From assembly GCA_963965975.1 (NCBI GenBank), contig OZ014423.1, forward strand, positions 2,356,001 through 2,420,000: a stretch of DNA of 64,000 bases, in the 5' to 3' direction. Below, in pieces: positions 11,590 to 21,076 of this stretch. Both the position numbers and the translations under genes were made by a program. The notes beneath the pieces are model-generated. The model was not told the DNA's origin and searched no databases. It saw nothing but the letters and a program-made list of their open reading frames with translations. Source of the DNA: Xestospongia bergquistia. Its lineage: Eukaryota; Porifera; Demospongiae; Haplosclerida; Petrosiidae. Position 1 is the stretch's first letter; every line of letters begins with the position of its first letter.

Positions 11590-12215
11590 TCATTAGACAT
11601 AGGCCATCTCTTCAGAAACAGTTAACACTCTAGATTTGAATTCCATCATTCTTTTTTTATTCCTAATATGCCATCTATCCGTGTGAGTTACTCACTATGT
11701 AATTTGTTGGCAAGGTGTGTTACAAAGCAACATACAGTGAGTAATTCACATGAATTTTAAATTCCATTGTGTTCCACTGATGTAAGCTGAACAACAAATA
11801 ATAAGGAAAGGTGCAAAAGATGTCAGTGCAGTTAAAGGGAAGAACCCTCTGTAAATCAATCATTTCATTTAGTTGATATTATGGTTTTACTGTTTATATT
11901 CCTAATGTGTTATCAGAAACAGTCACCAATTTAGATTCTATAGTAATCAGCAGATATAAACTGCATATAGAGTGGTTATAAAGGTTGCATGTTTGTAGCA
12001 AAACATTTGACACAAATGTAAACATCATCCTTTTTTCATTCCTAACATATAATCTATTAATGTGAATTACTCACTATGTAATTTGTTGGTGTGTTACAAA
12101 ACAACATTCAGTGAATAATTCACATAATTTTAAATACCAATAGTGTTCCACTGATGTAAGCTGAACAACAAATAGTAAGGAAAAGTATAAAAGATGTCAA
12201 TGTAGCTGATGTGTT
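11590..12215. repeat. Tandem duplication with a palindromic core inside repeat copy A
   Basis: Two related units, about 11590-11850 and 11890-12215, share CTCACTATGTAATTTGTTGG and TTCCACTGATGTAAGCTGAA. Each has an inverted repeat, TGTGA[AG]TTACTCACT facing AGTGA[AG]TAATTCACA, separated by about 30 bp (11682-11750 and 12060-12121). Repeat copy B has a single unit (33590-33910). The hairpin-forming core resembles paired ends of a very small inverted-repeat element. Confidence 0.6.
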
Positions 12216-12999
12216 AAACTGTCTCAGGATTTTACTGGTAAAGGTACTGTAGTTGGTGTCCCCTACTGGATATCATGCAGATTGGCTCTGCTATCTTTGA
12301 TTCAAGGTGGTGTTTAAGTGGTCTGGATAAATTGTTGTCTATTTGAGTAGTTCCAGGATATCTATTTTTTAAAAAATGAAGAAAAGTAGGTGTAATATAC
12401 ATGTGACAGTTAGTTAACTAATTCGTTTAATTTAATTAATTGTGGAGCAAGCCTGAGTGAACACGATAATTGTCAAAATTTGTCACGTCAAAGGCATGAC
12501 GACGACGTAAATCATTCCGTAATTTCTAATATAGCGTTAAGTAAAGTAAACTAGTCTTCACGTTAACGGTAGAAAAATCAGCATAACTTTCTAATAACTC
12601 GACCAAATTCAATTTCAAAGTCAGGTGGTCTCCTGACGACCATCCAGTTCTTTTGATGTCATTTTTTATATGATACGACCCACAAGAACAAAATTCGTTG
12701 TACTTTCAATAAGCAAGAGATGCTGATCTCGTGAATTTCGTTAATCAATAAAATGGCTGCCGCTTGAAAAGAGAAACCAGTACATTCTAACTGTAAACAT
12801 TTAATCACATAGATATAGGTAAAATAAGTTGAATATAACTATTGTGTATGAGAGAGAATACAAACAGAAGTGATAACAAATAATATTATAAAAGTTATGA
12901 CAGTGGTAATACATTGTCTAAAAAATCTTGATCAAAGTCTTTAAAAACCTCTGTTAAGTTGTGCCTTGGATCAGTACATATTGTTTGTGTAGGTTCTGT

Positions 13000-14275
13000 T
13001 ATTTTTGTAGTGCTTCATCTATTAATTGTCTGTCATCTTTGTCCATCATGTCATCATCGTCACTATCATCTTCTCCAAGTTCAATTATGAATTCTTCTAT
13101 TGTGTCCTCAATAAGTCTGTCTTTTTCAAAGTAATCATTTCTATGTCCACAACATGTCAACAAAATTCCTCCACATGTCAGTTGTTGAGTATGTAAACCC
13201 ATCAGGTGTAACCTGTCTTATTATGTTTAGCTACAGAGCCTTTCACAGAAGCCCATGTTAACTCTATTGGATTGAGTTCACAATGGGCTACTGGTAACCT
13301 TAAAACTGTATGTCCATGTGTATGTGCTGCTTCATCAGTAAGGTACAAATGTCCTGGTCTGTGTTGTTTTACTTTCTCTAGTAATGTCTTTTTAATGTCC
13401 TTGTATTAATATTCTATGCTGTGTTCATCTAACAATCTTTTAATATCATATTTTCTGTTTGCAGTTGTTGGAGGTTTGTCCTTATGGTAAGAAGCATAGT
13501 CTAAAACTATCACAGATGTAGGTGGAATGTTTGGAAGTAGCTGTTGTGTAAACCATTCTATAAAGTGTTCTGAGTTCATTTTGTCATGATAATATGTTGA
13601 GTTTGTCTTGGATCTAAAAACCAAGTCTGCACCAGGAACCCAAGCCTTCACTCCACCAGCATGAACCACAATCAATCGTTGACCTTTCCCATTTGGCGCC
13701 TTCAATCCTCCTTTGCCATCGACATCCACCCAGATATGTTCTTTACAGTGATGTGTGACCAATGTTTTGTCAGTATAGATTATTGTCTTGTTGTCATTTC
13801 TTACTTTACATATCATTTGCAAGTATGTATGTCTTTGTTCCAGTATATTACATTGTTCATATATGTATTGTTTATTGTCTCTTTTCTTGTATAAAACCCC
13901 AACTTTCACAGAACCCTCCATCTCCGTAGACAAAACCTACTACTTCTAAAACTTCATCCTCTTTAAATTTAGTTAAAACAGTAGTCAAAGTGGGATATTG
14001 TCGTTGTGTGTAAAAGCTATGAACAGTATGTTTTAGTACTTCTTTATTAAAAGAGTCTGGGATTCACACGCACCCTAGATGTTGTGTATCATTTAACAGG
14101 AGTCAGTAATTTACCATCTCAAGAAATATATTCATTATGGATGTTATGTACACTCACTGATACACCTGTAGCCTCTGCTGTACGTTCTACAATTCTCTCA
14201 CTCTTAATTGAGCTTCCTTTTCTCTTTCTCAAACAACTGCCATACTTTTTCAATATCATATTTGGTTTGTGATGT
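13000..14275 (-). pseudogene. Tc1/mariner-superfamily (DDE_3-type) transposase, decayed
   Basis: Reading from about 14275 downwards, frames interrupted by stops and frameshifts encode, in order, an N-terminal helix-turn-helix region (R-K-R-K-G-S...E-R-T-A-E-A-T-G-V-S), the spacer D-G-K-L-L-T-P, then an open stretch (13406-13933) with Y-T-D-K-T (first catalytic Asp), W-V-D-V-D-G-K-G-G and V-I-V-L-D-Y-A-S-Y-H (second Asp). Further on comes H-C-E-L-N-P-I-E-L-T-W-A-S-V-K with the third acidic residue (13230-13300), and an acidic C-terminus (13000-13200). The element family moves by cut-and-paste at TA sites. A stop follows S-I-E-Y at 13406, and the N-terminal part has several stops, so it is inactive as it stands. 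Confidence 0.8.
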
Positions 14276-14302
14276 CAATCTAACCCCCTTCCCATGTTAA
14301 AC

Positions 14303-17290
14303 TAGTGTTGAGTCCAACATCACATTGACACTGATAACTTCCTGGTTTATTGATACAAGTATGATCACAACCACCATTGTTATTATCACACTCATTGATA
14401 TCTACATGTTAGATAGTGTTAGGAATTGTTCATATAAAACTTGTTACTGACCAGTACAATTATGTCCATCTATATTTAGGACATATCCAGAGTTACAGGA
14501 ACAAGAGTAAGAACCAGGAGTGTTAGAACAAGTCTGACTACAACCTCCATTATATGAAGCACACTCATTGATATCTGTAATAATAAATAATATAATTATA
14601 TAATTATTTAATACACAATAAACCTGTACAGTTGTAACCATTATACTATCATTTCTATTATTATAACTATTATCATTACTATTACTATTATTATATTATT
14701 ATTATAAAGAGTTATGTCTTTAAACCTATATTATCTTACCAGAACAATGTAGTTTGTTATAAATTTGATAGCCAGAATAACAAGAACAGATGACTATACT
14801 GTTTGTTTGTGTACACACTTGTTCACAACCACCATTGTCATTAGAACATGTTGGATTCACTAGTACAATAATCAAATATGTTAGTATTATCATTAATATT
14901 ATCAGAACTTACAAGTACAATTGATCAACTTGTAAAGAATAACCAGTACCAAATGTACAGAAATGTACAGAAATAACTATATAATGTATTGTGACAGAAG
15001 TGTTCATAACCACCATTGTTGATGTTACAAATGTCACTAGTATTAACTTGAACATCTACAATATATTATAAGGTCATGACAATTAATTTATTGGGCTACC
15101 TGGTCCATTGAGAAATATTCCTGTTAGATATCCATAGCCACCATGAAGAGTAAATCCATACACACTGACATATATCTCCCCATTAGGATGACTATGACTA
15201 ATTGTGTAGTTCCCATTAACTGTAGTATTATAACCATATCCAGTGATTGTCCCATACATATCATATATTGGAGTGAAGTCCAGTGTTGTTAGTATACCAT
15301 TAATTACTACAGTCCCATTGCAGTATGTAGCTGGTATTGCTATACTGTAATGATTTGTTGGCATTTCAGGTAATGTAGTAAAAATGACATTATGAGGATA
15401 TTGTCTAATAGGAGGAACTGTCATTAATAATAGATCACCAGAATCATTTGAGGCAAAATAATCACAACCAAATGCCAGTGCAGCAATGTAACATTTACTA
15501 CTGCAAAGAACATAACAAAAGTGACCAAAATTAGTATCAAAAGTAATGATATTTCCAGCAATGTTCATTGTAACATTAGTATTGTTTTGTGGACATGAAA
15601 TACTCACTTTAGTGTTATTTTCTGATACTATGAGTTTAAATTGTTGTCAATTATAACTATACAATGGTGTTAATAAGAAATGCGTTCCCCAATTAATAAT
15701 ATAGGTGGTATTTGTGTACTAAGAGAATCACAATCACCATAAGATACTGGAACATTGGCACAGTCATGTCCTCCAACTACTGTTAATGGATGATTTGAGA
15801 CTATCTTAGTTCCACTAAGACCAACCAATGTTGCTGCTATCAGTAACGTCTGCAGTGAATGAAGAGTAATGGTATGACTGGACCCTGCTGTAATAGTAAC
15901 TAATATATTATTTGTTTGAATATTTGAAGGTAGTTGTACATTTTGAGTAGGTATAATAGTCACAGTTGTATTGTCTCTACAACCAACAAGAAGGATTTGA
16001 CTATATCTCCCACTATTTGTACCAGATGTAGATATTCCATAATAAGTATACTCTTGTTTAGGTTGCTCATAGCATGGTAGAGCTAGATAGGTTGAATGAG
16101 GTGTATTTCAGCATTTCCATGACACTACTAGCAGAGTATTGTCTTAAGAATGCTACATTGAATTCTGTAGCATAACTGGATGCACTTAAGCTTGAAACTT
16201 TGCCTGTAAAAATTGAGAACACACGTGTAAGTATTATATGATTGGTTTTAACAATATATATGAGACATTAAAGAATACTGACTTGAGAAAAAGAAATGTA
16301 ATTGTTATACATTTTCCAATAATGTATATAGCTCATTTTATGGCCATATCAAAGGTTAACTGGTATAGTAAAATGCTATGCATTGCTCTTGATAAAAAAT
16401 CTATACAAGGCTGTCAAGCAAGAAATCTATACATTGTGTACCAAAACCATATTTGGATCCAAAAGTAGTACAAAAGTTTGCCTACTATAACTTACTATAG
16501 TATAATTTTATAATTTGTTTATTTGCTTGTTTTCTGATTTTAAAAACAAATGACCACCAAATGTTTTGTTATTGTTACTAAGAACCGATTATAAGCTATG
16601 ATAAATCATGGAGATGATTATATTATAAATTATAGAGGTGACTATTGTCAAAATCTATAATATACAGAAATCCCACCTTTATAATTATGTAAATTGTTTT
16701 TAGAACAATGTATGCAATAAGTGTTAGCATAAGCATAGGATATGTAATAAGCATATGTTAATCTAGTAAACACTAACATTAGTATATAATATAGTAAATA
16801 TTATCATATTTACTTCAAAATGTTTAAAGTATCTACAGATAGCTGATAGACACAGTACTTTAATGCAAAATTAATACAGTTTGGTTCCAAGGTTTTGAGT
16901 TTGATGTGTAGAGATAAATTTTAAATGAAAGTATGATGTTCTTCCATCACAGCTAAGTATATATATGTATATATTATATACTTATTATATTAATTATTAT
17001 CATGAAACTTTATTATCTTACCAGTAAGTTGTATTAGGTTCATTCCAGCACTGTAAGAGTAACCAGTAAAATTACCAAATCCATATACTAACACACTTAG
17101 TTTGGATTGACTTGTAATAGTATGTGAATTTAAGTCAGAAACTTGTACTTGTGCACCATATCCAATAATATTGTTATCATTATAGATAGTGTTCCATGTT
17201 AATGATAGCACTGATCCATCCATTAATACTGTGTCTTGACTAGTAGCAGCAATATTGATGTAGTGTGACATGACTGGATAAGGACCAGGT
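14303..17290 (-). pseudogene. IgGFc-binding/EGF receptor, member 3 (truncated pseudogene)
   Basis: Pieces in gene order: the last part of the first IgGFc exon (17022-17290), the second IgGFc exon (about 15106-16208), the first EGF exon (about 14915-15055), the second EGF exon (14740-14859), an EGF relic (14622-14655), an EGF exon (14452-14574) and part of one more (14303-14401). Damage: the first IgGFc domain starts abruptly at 17290, where it is fused to spacer sequence. The second IgGFc exon lacks about 250 bp near 16108, has an in-frame TGA near 15648 and a 2-nt insertion near 15700. The first EGF exon has lost 5 nt and gained a 12-nt duplication. The 3' end is cut at the transposase border, so no membrane anchor remains. 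Confidence 0.88.
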
Positions 17291-17810
17291 ATAGTAGAAT
17301 AATCAAAACAATAACATTACATATAGTTATTTCAGATGATTAATATCAAAGATAATATTACAATAGAACACTCTACATACTAAACAAGAGGAGTCTTATA
17401 GTTAATAGTACTGGTCACTTAATATATTTGTCTGTCCTAAGCTGTTCAATAACAGAACCATTATTCCTACGTCATTATTATATAATACATATGATGTTTA
17501 CAAAATACAATTAAATTTTAATATGATTAAGTATAGTGAGTCTCTCCTAATATTAGTAATTGTCATACCTTTCTCTTTAATAGATTAGCAAAAGATCTGT
17601 AACAGTTACCTATACATAGTACAATAATATAATGATGAGCAATTATGTATGGTATTTTCTCATTTGGTCTATTCCTTGACCTAATAAAGATATAATGCTC
17701 TATAATATTGAAAATAGAGTCTGAGATGACAATACAACATTTTAAGACAGCACAAAGACAAGACTAAGTTCAATAACTGAGAAGCTTTGCTCTGAATTTC
17801 TGTATATAAA
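17291..17810. other. Spacer shared with other units
   Basis: This stretch matches 28017-28250 and 53760-53990 (words such as AACACTCTACATACTAAACAAGAGG). At those sites it lies upstream of members 4 and 6. Here it is fused directly to the broken receptor exon of member 3. No gene seen. Confidence 0.5.
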
Positions 17811-18451
17811 TTATCCAGTACATAGCTCATCCTGAGTATAGTGTAATGTCTCTATGATATAAGATGCTTTCTCACCTTTATCTTTCTTGTCAGCTTTATC
17901 ATTCACTATAAATAAAACAAGATTATTATATCACATGTGATCATATTTAATAATACTTTAACTAAATCTACTAAAATTTAGAGAATTTAAAACATTCTGA
18001 TTTATCATGTGTTAATAGTAGACTTAAGGTATATACAAACTAACCATTGACACTATCTCCAGAGCTAGTCAGTTCATCAGGACCAGAATTTGTTGGTGAT
18101 AATCTGTCATTAGCTGAATCAGTTGGGCAAGGTCTGAAGGGAATAGATATAGCTGCAGCTATTGCTGTTGTACTGGGTAAATGACGTTGAGAGATCTGAA
18201 TAAGAGAGAGAGAGAGTGAGAATGCGTGTGTGCATGTATGTGTGTGTGTGTGATACTATGATTTTAAATTCATGATAAGTTAAACAAGTGTGGCTTAGAA
18301 AGTTGCTAAATAAATACCCATCATTTCAAATCTTATAGTAGAAGCAATTGATGAGACATTTAATGTATTTTCCACATTAAATTTAGACGTGTCAATTATT
18401 ACTTACTTGTCTAGTTAGTTTCATTCCTAAGAAATAGTTCTTTATTCTCAT
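17811..18451 (-). CDS. Small conserved spacer gene, copy 1 (unknown function)
   Basis: Exons 18407-18451, 18045-18195 and 17811-17905 join to 291 nt, about 96 residues. The protein begins MRIKNYFLGMKLTRQ, has an Ala/Ile stretch (T-A-I-A-A-A-I-S-I-P-F-R-P), a Ser/Pro/Asp-rich middle (L-S-P-T-N-S-G-P-D-E-L), a lysine-rich part (D-K-K-D-K) and ends D-E-L-C-T-G. All junctions are GT-AG with matching phases. The copy at 54290-54897 keeps the frame and splice sites and differs by one in-frame 15-nt indel, which supports real coding. The start is uncertain: the frame stays open a little upstream of the chosen ATG, and an ATG-N-T-L-L-K segment with a donor lies near 18750. No known domain recognised. 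Confidence 0.55.
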
Positions 18452-19339
18452 AAAGAGGACTTTAGTTCCTACAAAGAAAGACAACTACTATTATCCTAGA
18501 TGATTACATCACCAGTTTTGTCATGACAATATAAAGTACAAGATAAATAGATAATCATAAAATTTAGTGATGTATTGAGTAGATATAAACTATTACAATA
18601 CCAGCTATATGTATTAATGATCTGATTCATACTAATATCAAAGCAAAATTCACATTTCTTGTTAAACCAAAGTATTGAAATTCATTAGCAAAGAATAGGG
18701 CTAGTTTATAATTTAAACTAATATGATTGCAGTAATCTTACTTTTAACAATGTGTTCATTACAACAGGATTATCCCTCGTGTAAGTACTACACAATATTT
18801 TATAATAATTATAATCATATTGAGAGGCAATTAACTGACCTTCTTAGTACATCCAAATATGACCTAATTCTATGAAGGCATCACAGCTCTTTTAACTTTA
18901 ATAATATTAAAAGAAACATCAAATTATAAAAATAAAATATTCTATAAATTACATGTATCTATTGTCTCTTAATGACTTTCGTCAACTCTTTCCAATTTAG
19001 AATGTGCCTCCTTGATAAATACTTTACCATTTTCATTAATAAATTTAGAAAAACTACTTGTATTTTCTTTTTTCTTCTTCCACCTTGAATATATTAATTA
19101 CAAGATAATACAAATATAAACAACTAATGTTTTAGACTTTTACCAGACATTTTTTAATTTTATAGTCATTGCCACTTTGTGTATATGATTTACAACATAA
19201 TATAGATACTAATTTGTTTGAGATTTATTTTCTTCATAAACATCCTTTGACCAGGTAACAAGAAATGAATTCCTCTAATGTCTCACATAATGAATATTGA
19301 CAGCCAATCACCCTGTAGGTTAATTACAAAATATTTCAT
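18452..19339. other. Spacer, no gene seen
   Basis: AT-rich spacer parallel to 54898-55860. A possible tiny first exon (M-N-T-L-L-K followed by GTAAGA) sits on the minus strand near 18750 and recurs near 55190, but its phase does not fit the next exon, so I do not call it. Confidence 0.4.
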
Positions 19340-20165
19340 CTAGGTTAGTCCAGTATATAACAGTTTACACATTTTGTCACTTTTTAATAGAATTATGTGA
19401 GAACTTTGAACGTGTGAGTCAATCTGTACTATATCATTTAGTGGAAGGAATTCGTAACATGTGGCATCAGTTAAATGAACTAGCTACCACTACAGGTACT
19501 GTTAGTGGAGGCAAAGAAAAGAATAAAATGATACACAGAAGAAAAATAGCTTAGTTTCAGACATTCTGTATCCTCATTTTGGAATGCTCTTCCATATACT
19601 ATCAGATCCTGATCATCAGCAGACTTTTTCAAAACAGAATTAAAACATAATTTTGTATAACCTACACAGAATTATCTGTATTCATTTTTATTGCATTTAA
19701 TTATGATGCTAATATTAGTCTTGATATTCTTAAATTTAGCTACCTGCTATTGGATGTCTCTTTTTGTCATTAACAAAAAATTGAACCAGATCAACGAAGA
19801 ATCAGAAGTTGAATAAGTCCATGTTTTTGAGGGAGGGGCTGACATGACTGAACCAAGAGGCCCAGCACTAGTAGTAATAAATAAAAGAGTTAATAACAAA
19901 GATTGTACGAATAACTTAACATTCATCCATCTATCTATCTATCTATCCATCAAGTTAATTGTCATCTGCTAGTGATACCTATTGGTAAACTTAATAGTGG
20001 AAATATCGTGTTTTACAGGAAAAAATAATTAAGGAACTGAATGAATATCTCTTTGCATTAAGTAGTCATCTGTGTTACTGGTATGATAGTATATTGTTGT
20101 TGTCAATTATTTTAGTTTATTCTGTAGGACTCAGCTTTATTTTTAAAAGAAATTTACAATGAATC
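19340..20165 (+). pseudogene. Small plus-strand membrane-anchor gene, copy interrupted by a LINE
   Basis: The first exon equivalent (about 19390-19551) encodes W-H-Q-L-N-E-L-A and T-T-T-G-T-V-S-G-G-K, as in the intact gene at 55866-56560. The second exon equivalent (about 19965-20165) encodes I-K-E-L-N-E-Y-L-F-A-L-S-S-H-L-C-Y-W-Y-D-S. Between them lies a LINE 3' fragment and a CTAT microsatellite, and the part encoding V-E-V-S-S-Q-G is missing. The end of the membrane segment is also changed. Judged non-functional. Confidence 0.6.
19570..19912 (+). mobile_element. LINE 3'-end fragment, copy 2
   Basis: It encodes F-W-N-A-L-P-Y-T-I-R-S followed by F-F-K-T-E-L-K, the typical C-terminal signature of non-LTR reverse transcriptases, with a stop in between. 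It continues into the same GAGGGAGGGGCTGACATGA tail as copy 1. It is inserted in the small plus-strand gene copy and followed by a CTAT microsatellite. Confidence 0.6.
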
Positions 20166-20344
20166 AATTAAACCTTGGAGTCAATAAGAGATAAAAACAA
20201 TGACAACAGAAGAAAAATAGCTTAGTTTCAGACACTATCTTGTAATCAGTTGTGTTACAAAGTAGTTTTGTGGAGTCTTCCTGATTAGTATATGTCATAC
20301 TTGTGATACCATATATTGCCACTACAAATGAAATTACATATTGG

Positions 20345-20469
20345 TCAGTCCATATATAGCCATTTCTCTACCTTTTCCATTATTTTTTCATCAATATCTC
20401 TTCTTTTTCTCTCAGTTCTGTTACTTTCATTGTATTCAAGACCCAGACAGATACAGACTTTAAGTAACT
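20345..20469 (-). CDS. Conserved orphan terminal exon, copy 1
   Basis: A CAG acceptor at 20470-20472 is followed by 41 codons and a stop: E-L-L-K-V-C-I-C-L-G-L-E-Y-N...E-R-K-R-R-D-I-D...V-E-K-W-L-Y-M-D. The same exon, same length, acceptor and stop, lies at 28559-28683, and a frameshifted copy at about 56763-56880. Each lies about 600 bp beyond the stop codon of a receptor gene. The acceptor phase fits the phase-1 exons of the receptor, so it might be an alternative 3' exon, or the end of a separate gene. The L-G-L...W-L pattern faintly resembles the second half of a death-fold domain; I do not claim that. Confidence 0.35.
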
Positions 20470-21076
20470 CTGAAATGCTTATTAAATGAATCAAGAGATT
20501 GTTTTCACCTTTTGAAATAACCCCTTTGTTAAAAAAGCATAGAGAAAGATAATTAACAAATAATAAAAGAATTATTCATTTTCCTAAAGTCAGCACAAAC
20601 CTACACTTCTTCTCATGTCAGTTTGATCATTATATAGTTGTCAGTGACTTGGATTTACTTGATTGTCTGAGATAATAGTAAATGATCTCATCATTAAATT
20701 AATTATACCTAGTCATTAATTATAAGAAAGAGATTCTTGTACTTGAACCAACTGTTATTGTTTTGTTAGTAGATATAGAATAATTGATTACCAGTTCACT
20801 GTATGGGCTATAGACTTCATATTACTACTGGATTTAACATTCCTCTGTAAGCTTATTGTGTTCTTATGCCATTTCTGTGGTCATCTTACATGCTTATATT
20901 TATTTTCATGTAGTGTGATAGTTTAAGGTAAAGATAAAAAGAACAGCACTAATAAGGCAGCAGCAATAAAATAAAACTAAATATATATATATATCATAGC
21001 ATGTATAGATATTAATAGTGTTCTTTCCACTAAAATATAACTAGAATAGTTAAGTCAGTTTTACAGCTTTTCTTCT
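20470..21076. other. 3' flank of member 4
   Basis: Sequence shared with the 3' flanks of members 5 and 7. Probably 3'UTR and spacer. A short ATATATAT run lies near 20980. No gene seen. Confidence 0.5.

Larger units (their letters stand above)
10052..13310. repeat. Large dispersed repeat, copy A
   Basis: The sequence from about 10052 (GTGCCACT) matches 32116-34800 in the same orientation and order, apart from indels. Landmarks in both copies are a block at 10093-10200, the nested MITE, segments at 10800-11520 with the words GGCCATCCCTACATAGGCATTG and CTTGGCGCATTTAAAAATCCC, a palindromic block, the AACCAATAAAATGGCTGCCGC-like stretch and the transposase 3' end. Copy A has one extra tandem unit (11590-11850). 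Either one composite transposon or a segmental duplication would explain this. Copy A abuts the truncated 3' end of receptor pseudogene 3. Confidence 0.8.

Noticed and set aside
18740-18770. Possible tiny first exon M-N-T-L-L-K before the small minus-strand gene
   Set aside because: It recurs near 55190 with a donor, but ends in phase 0 while the next exon's open frame needs a phase-1 donor, so the join does not work.
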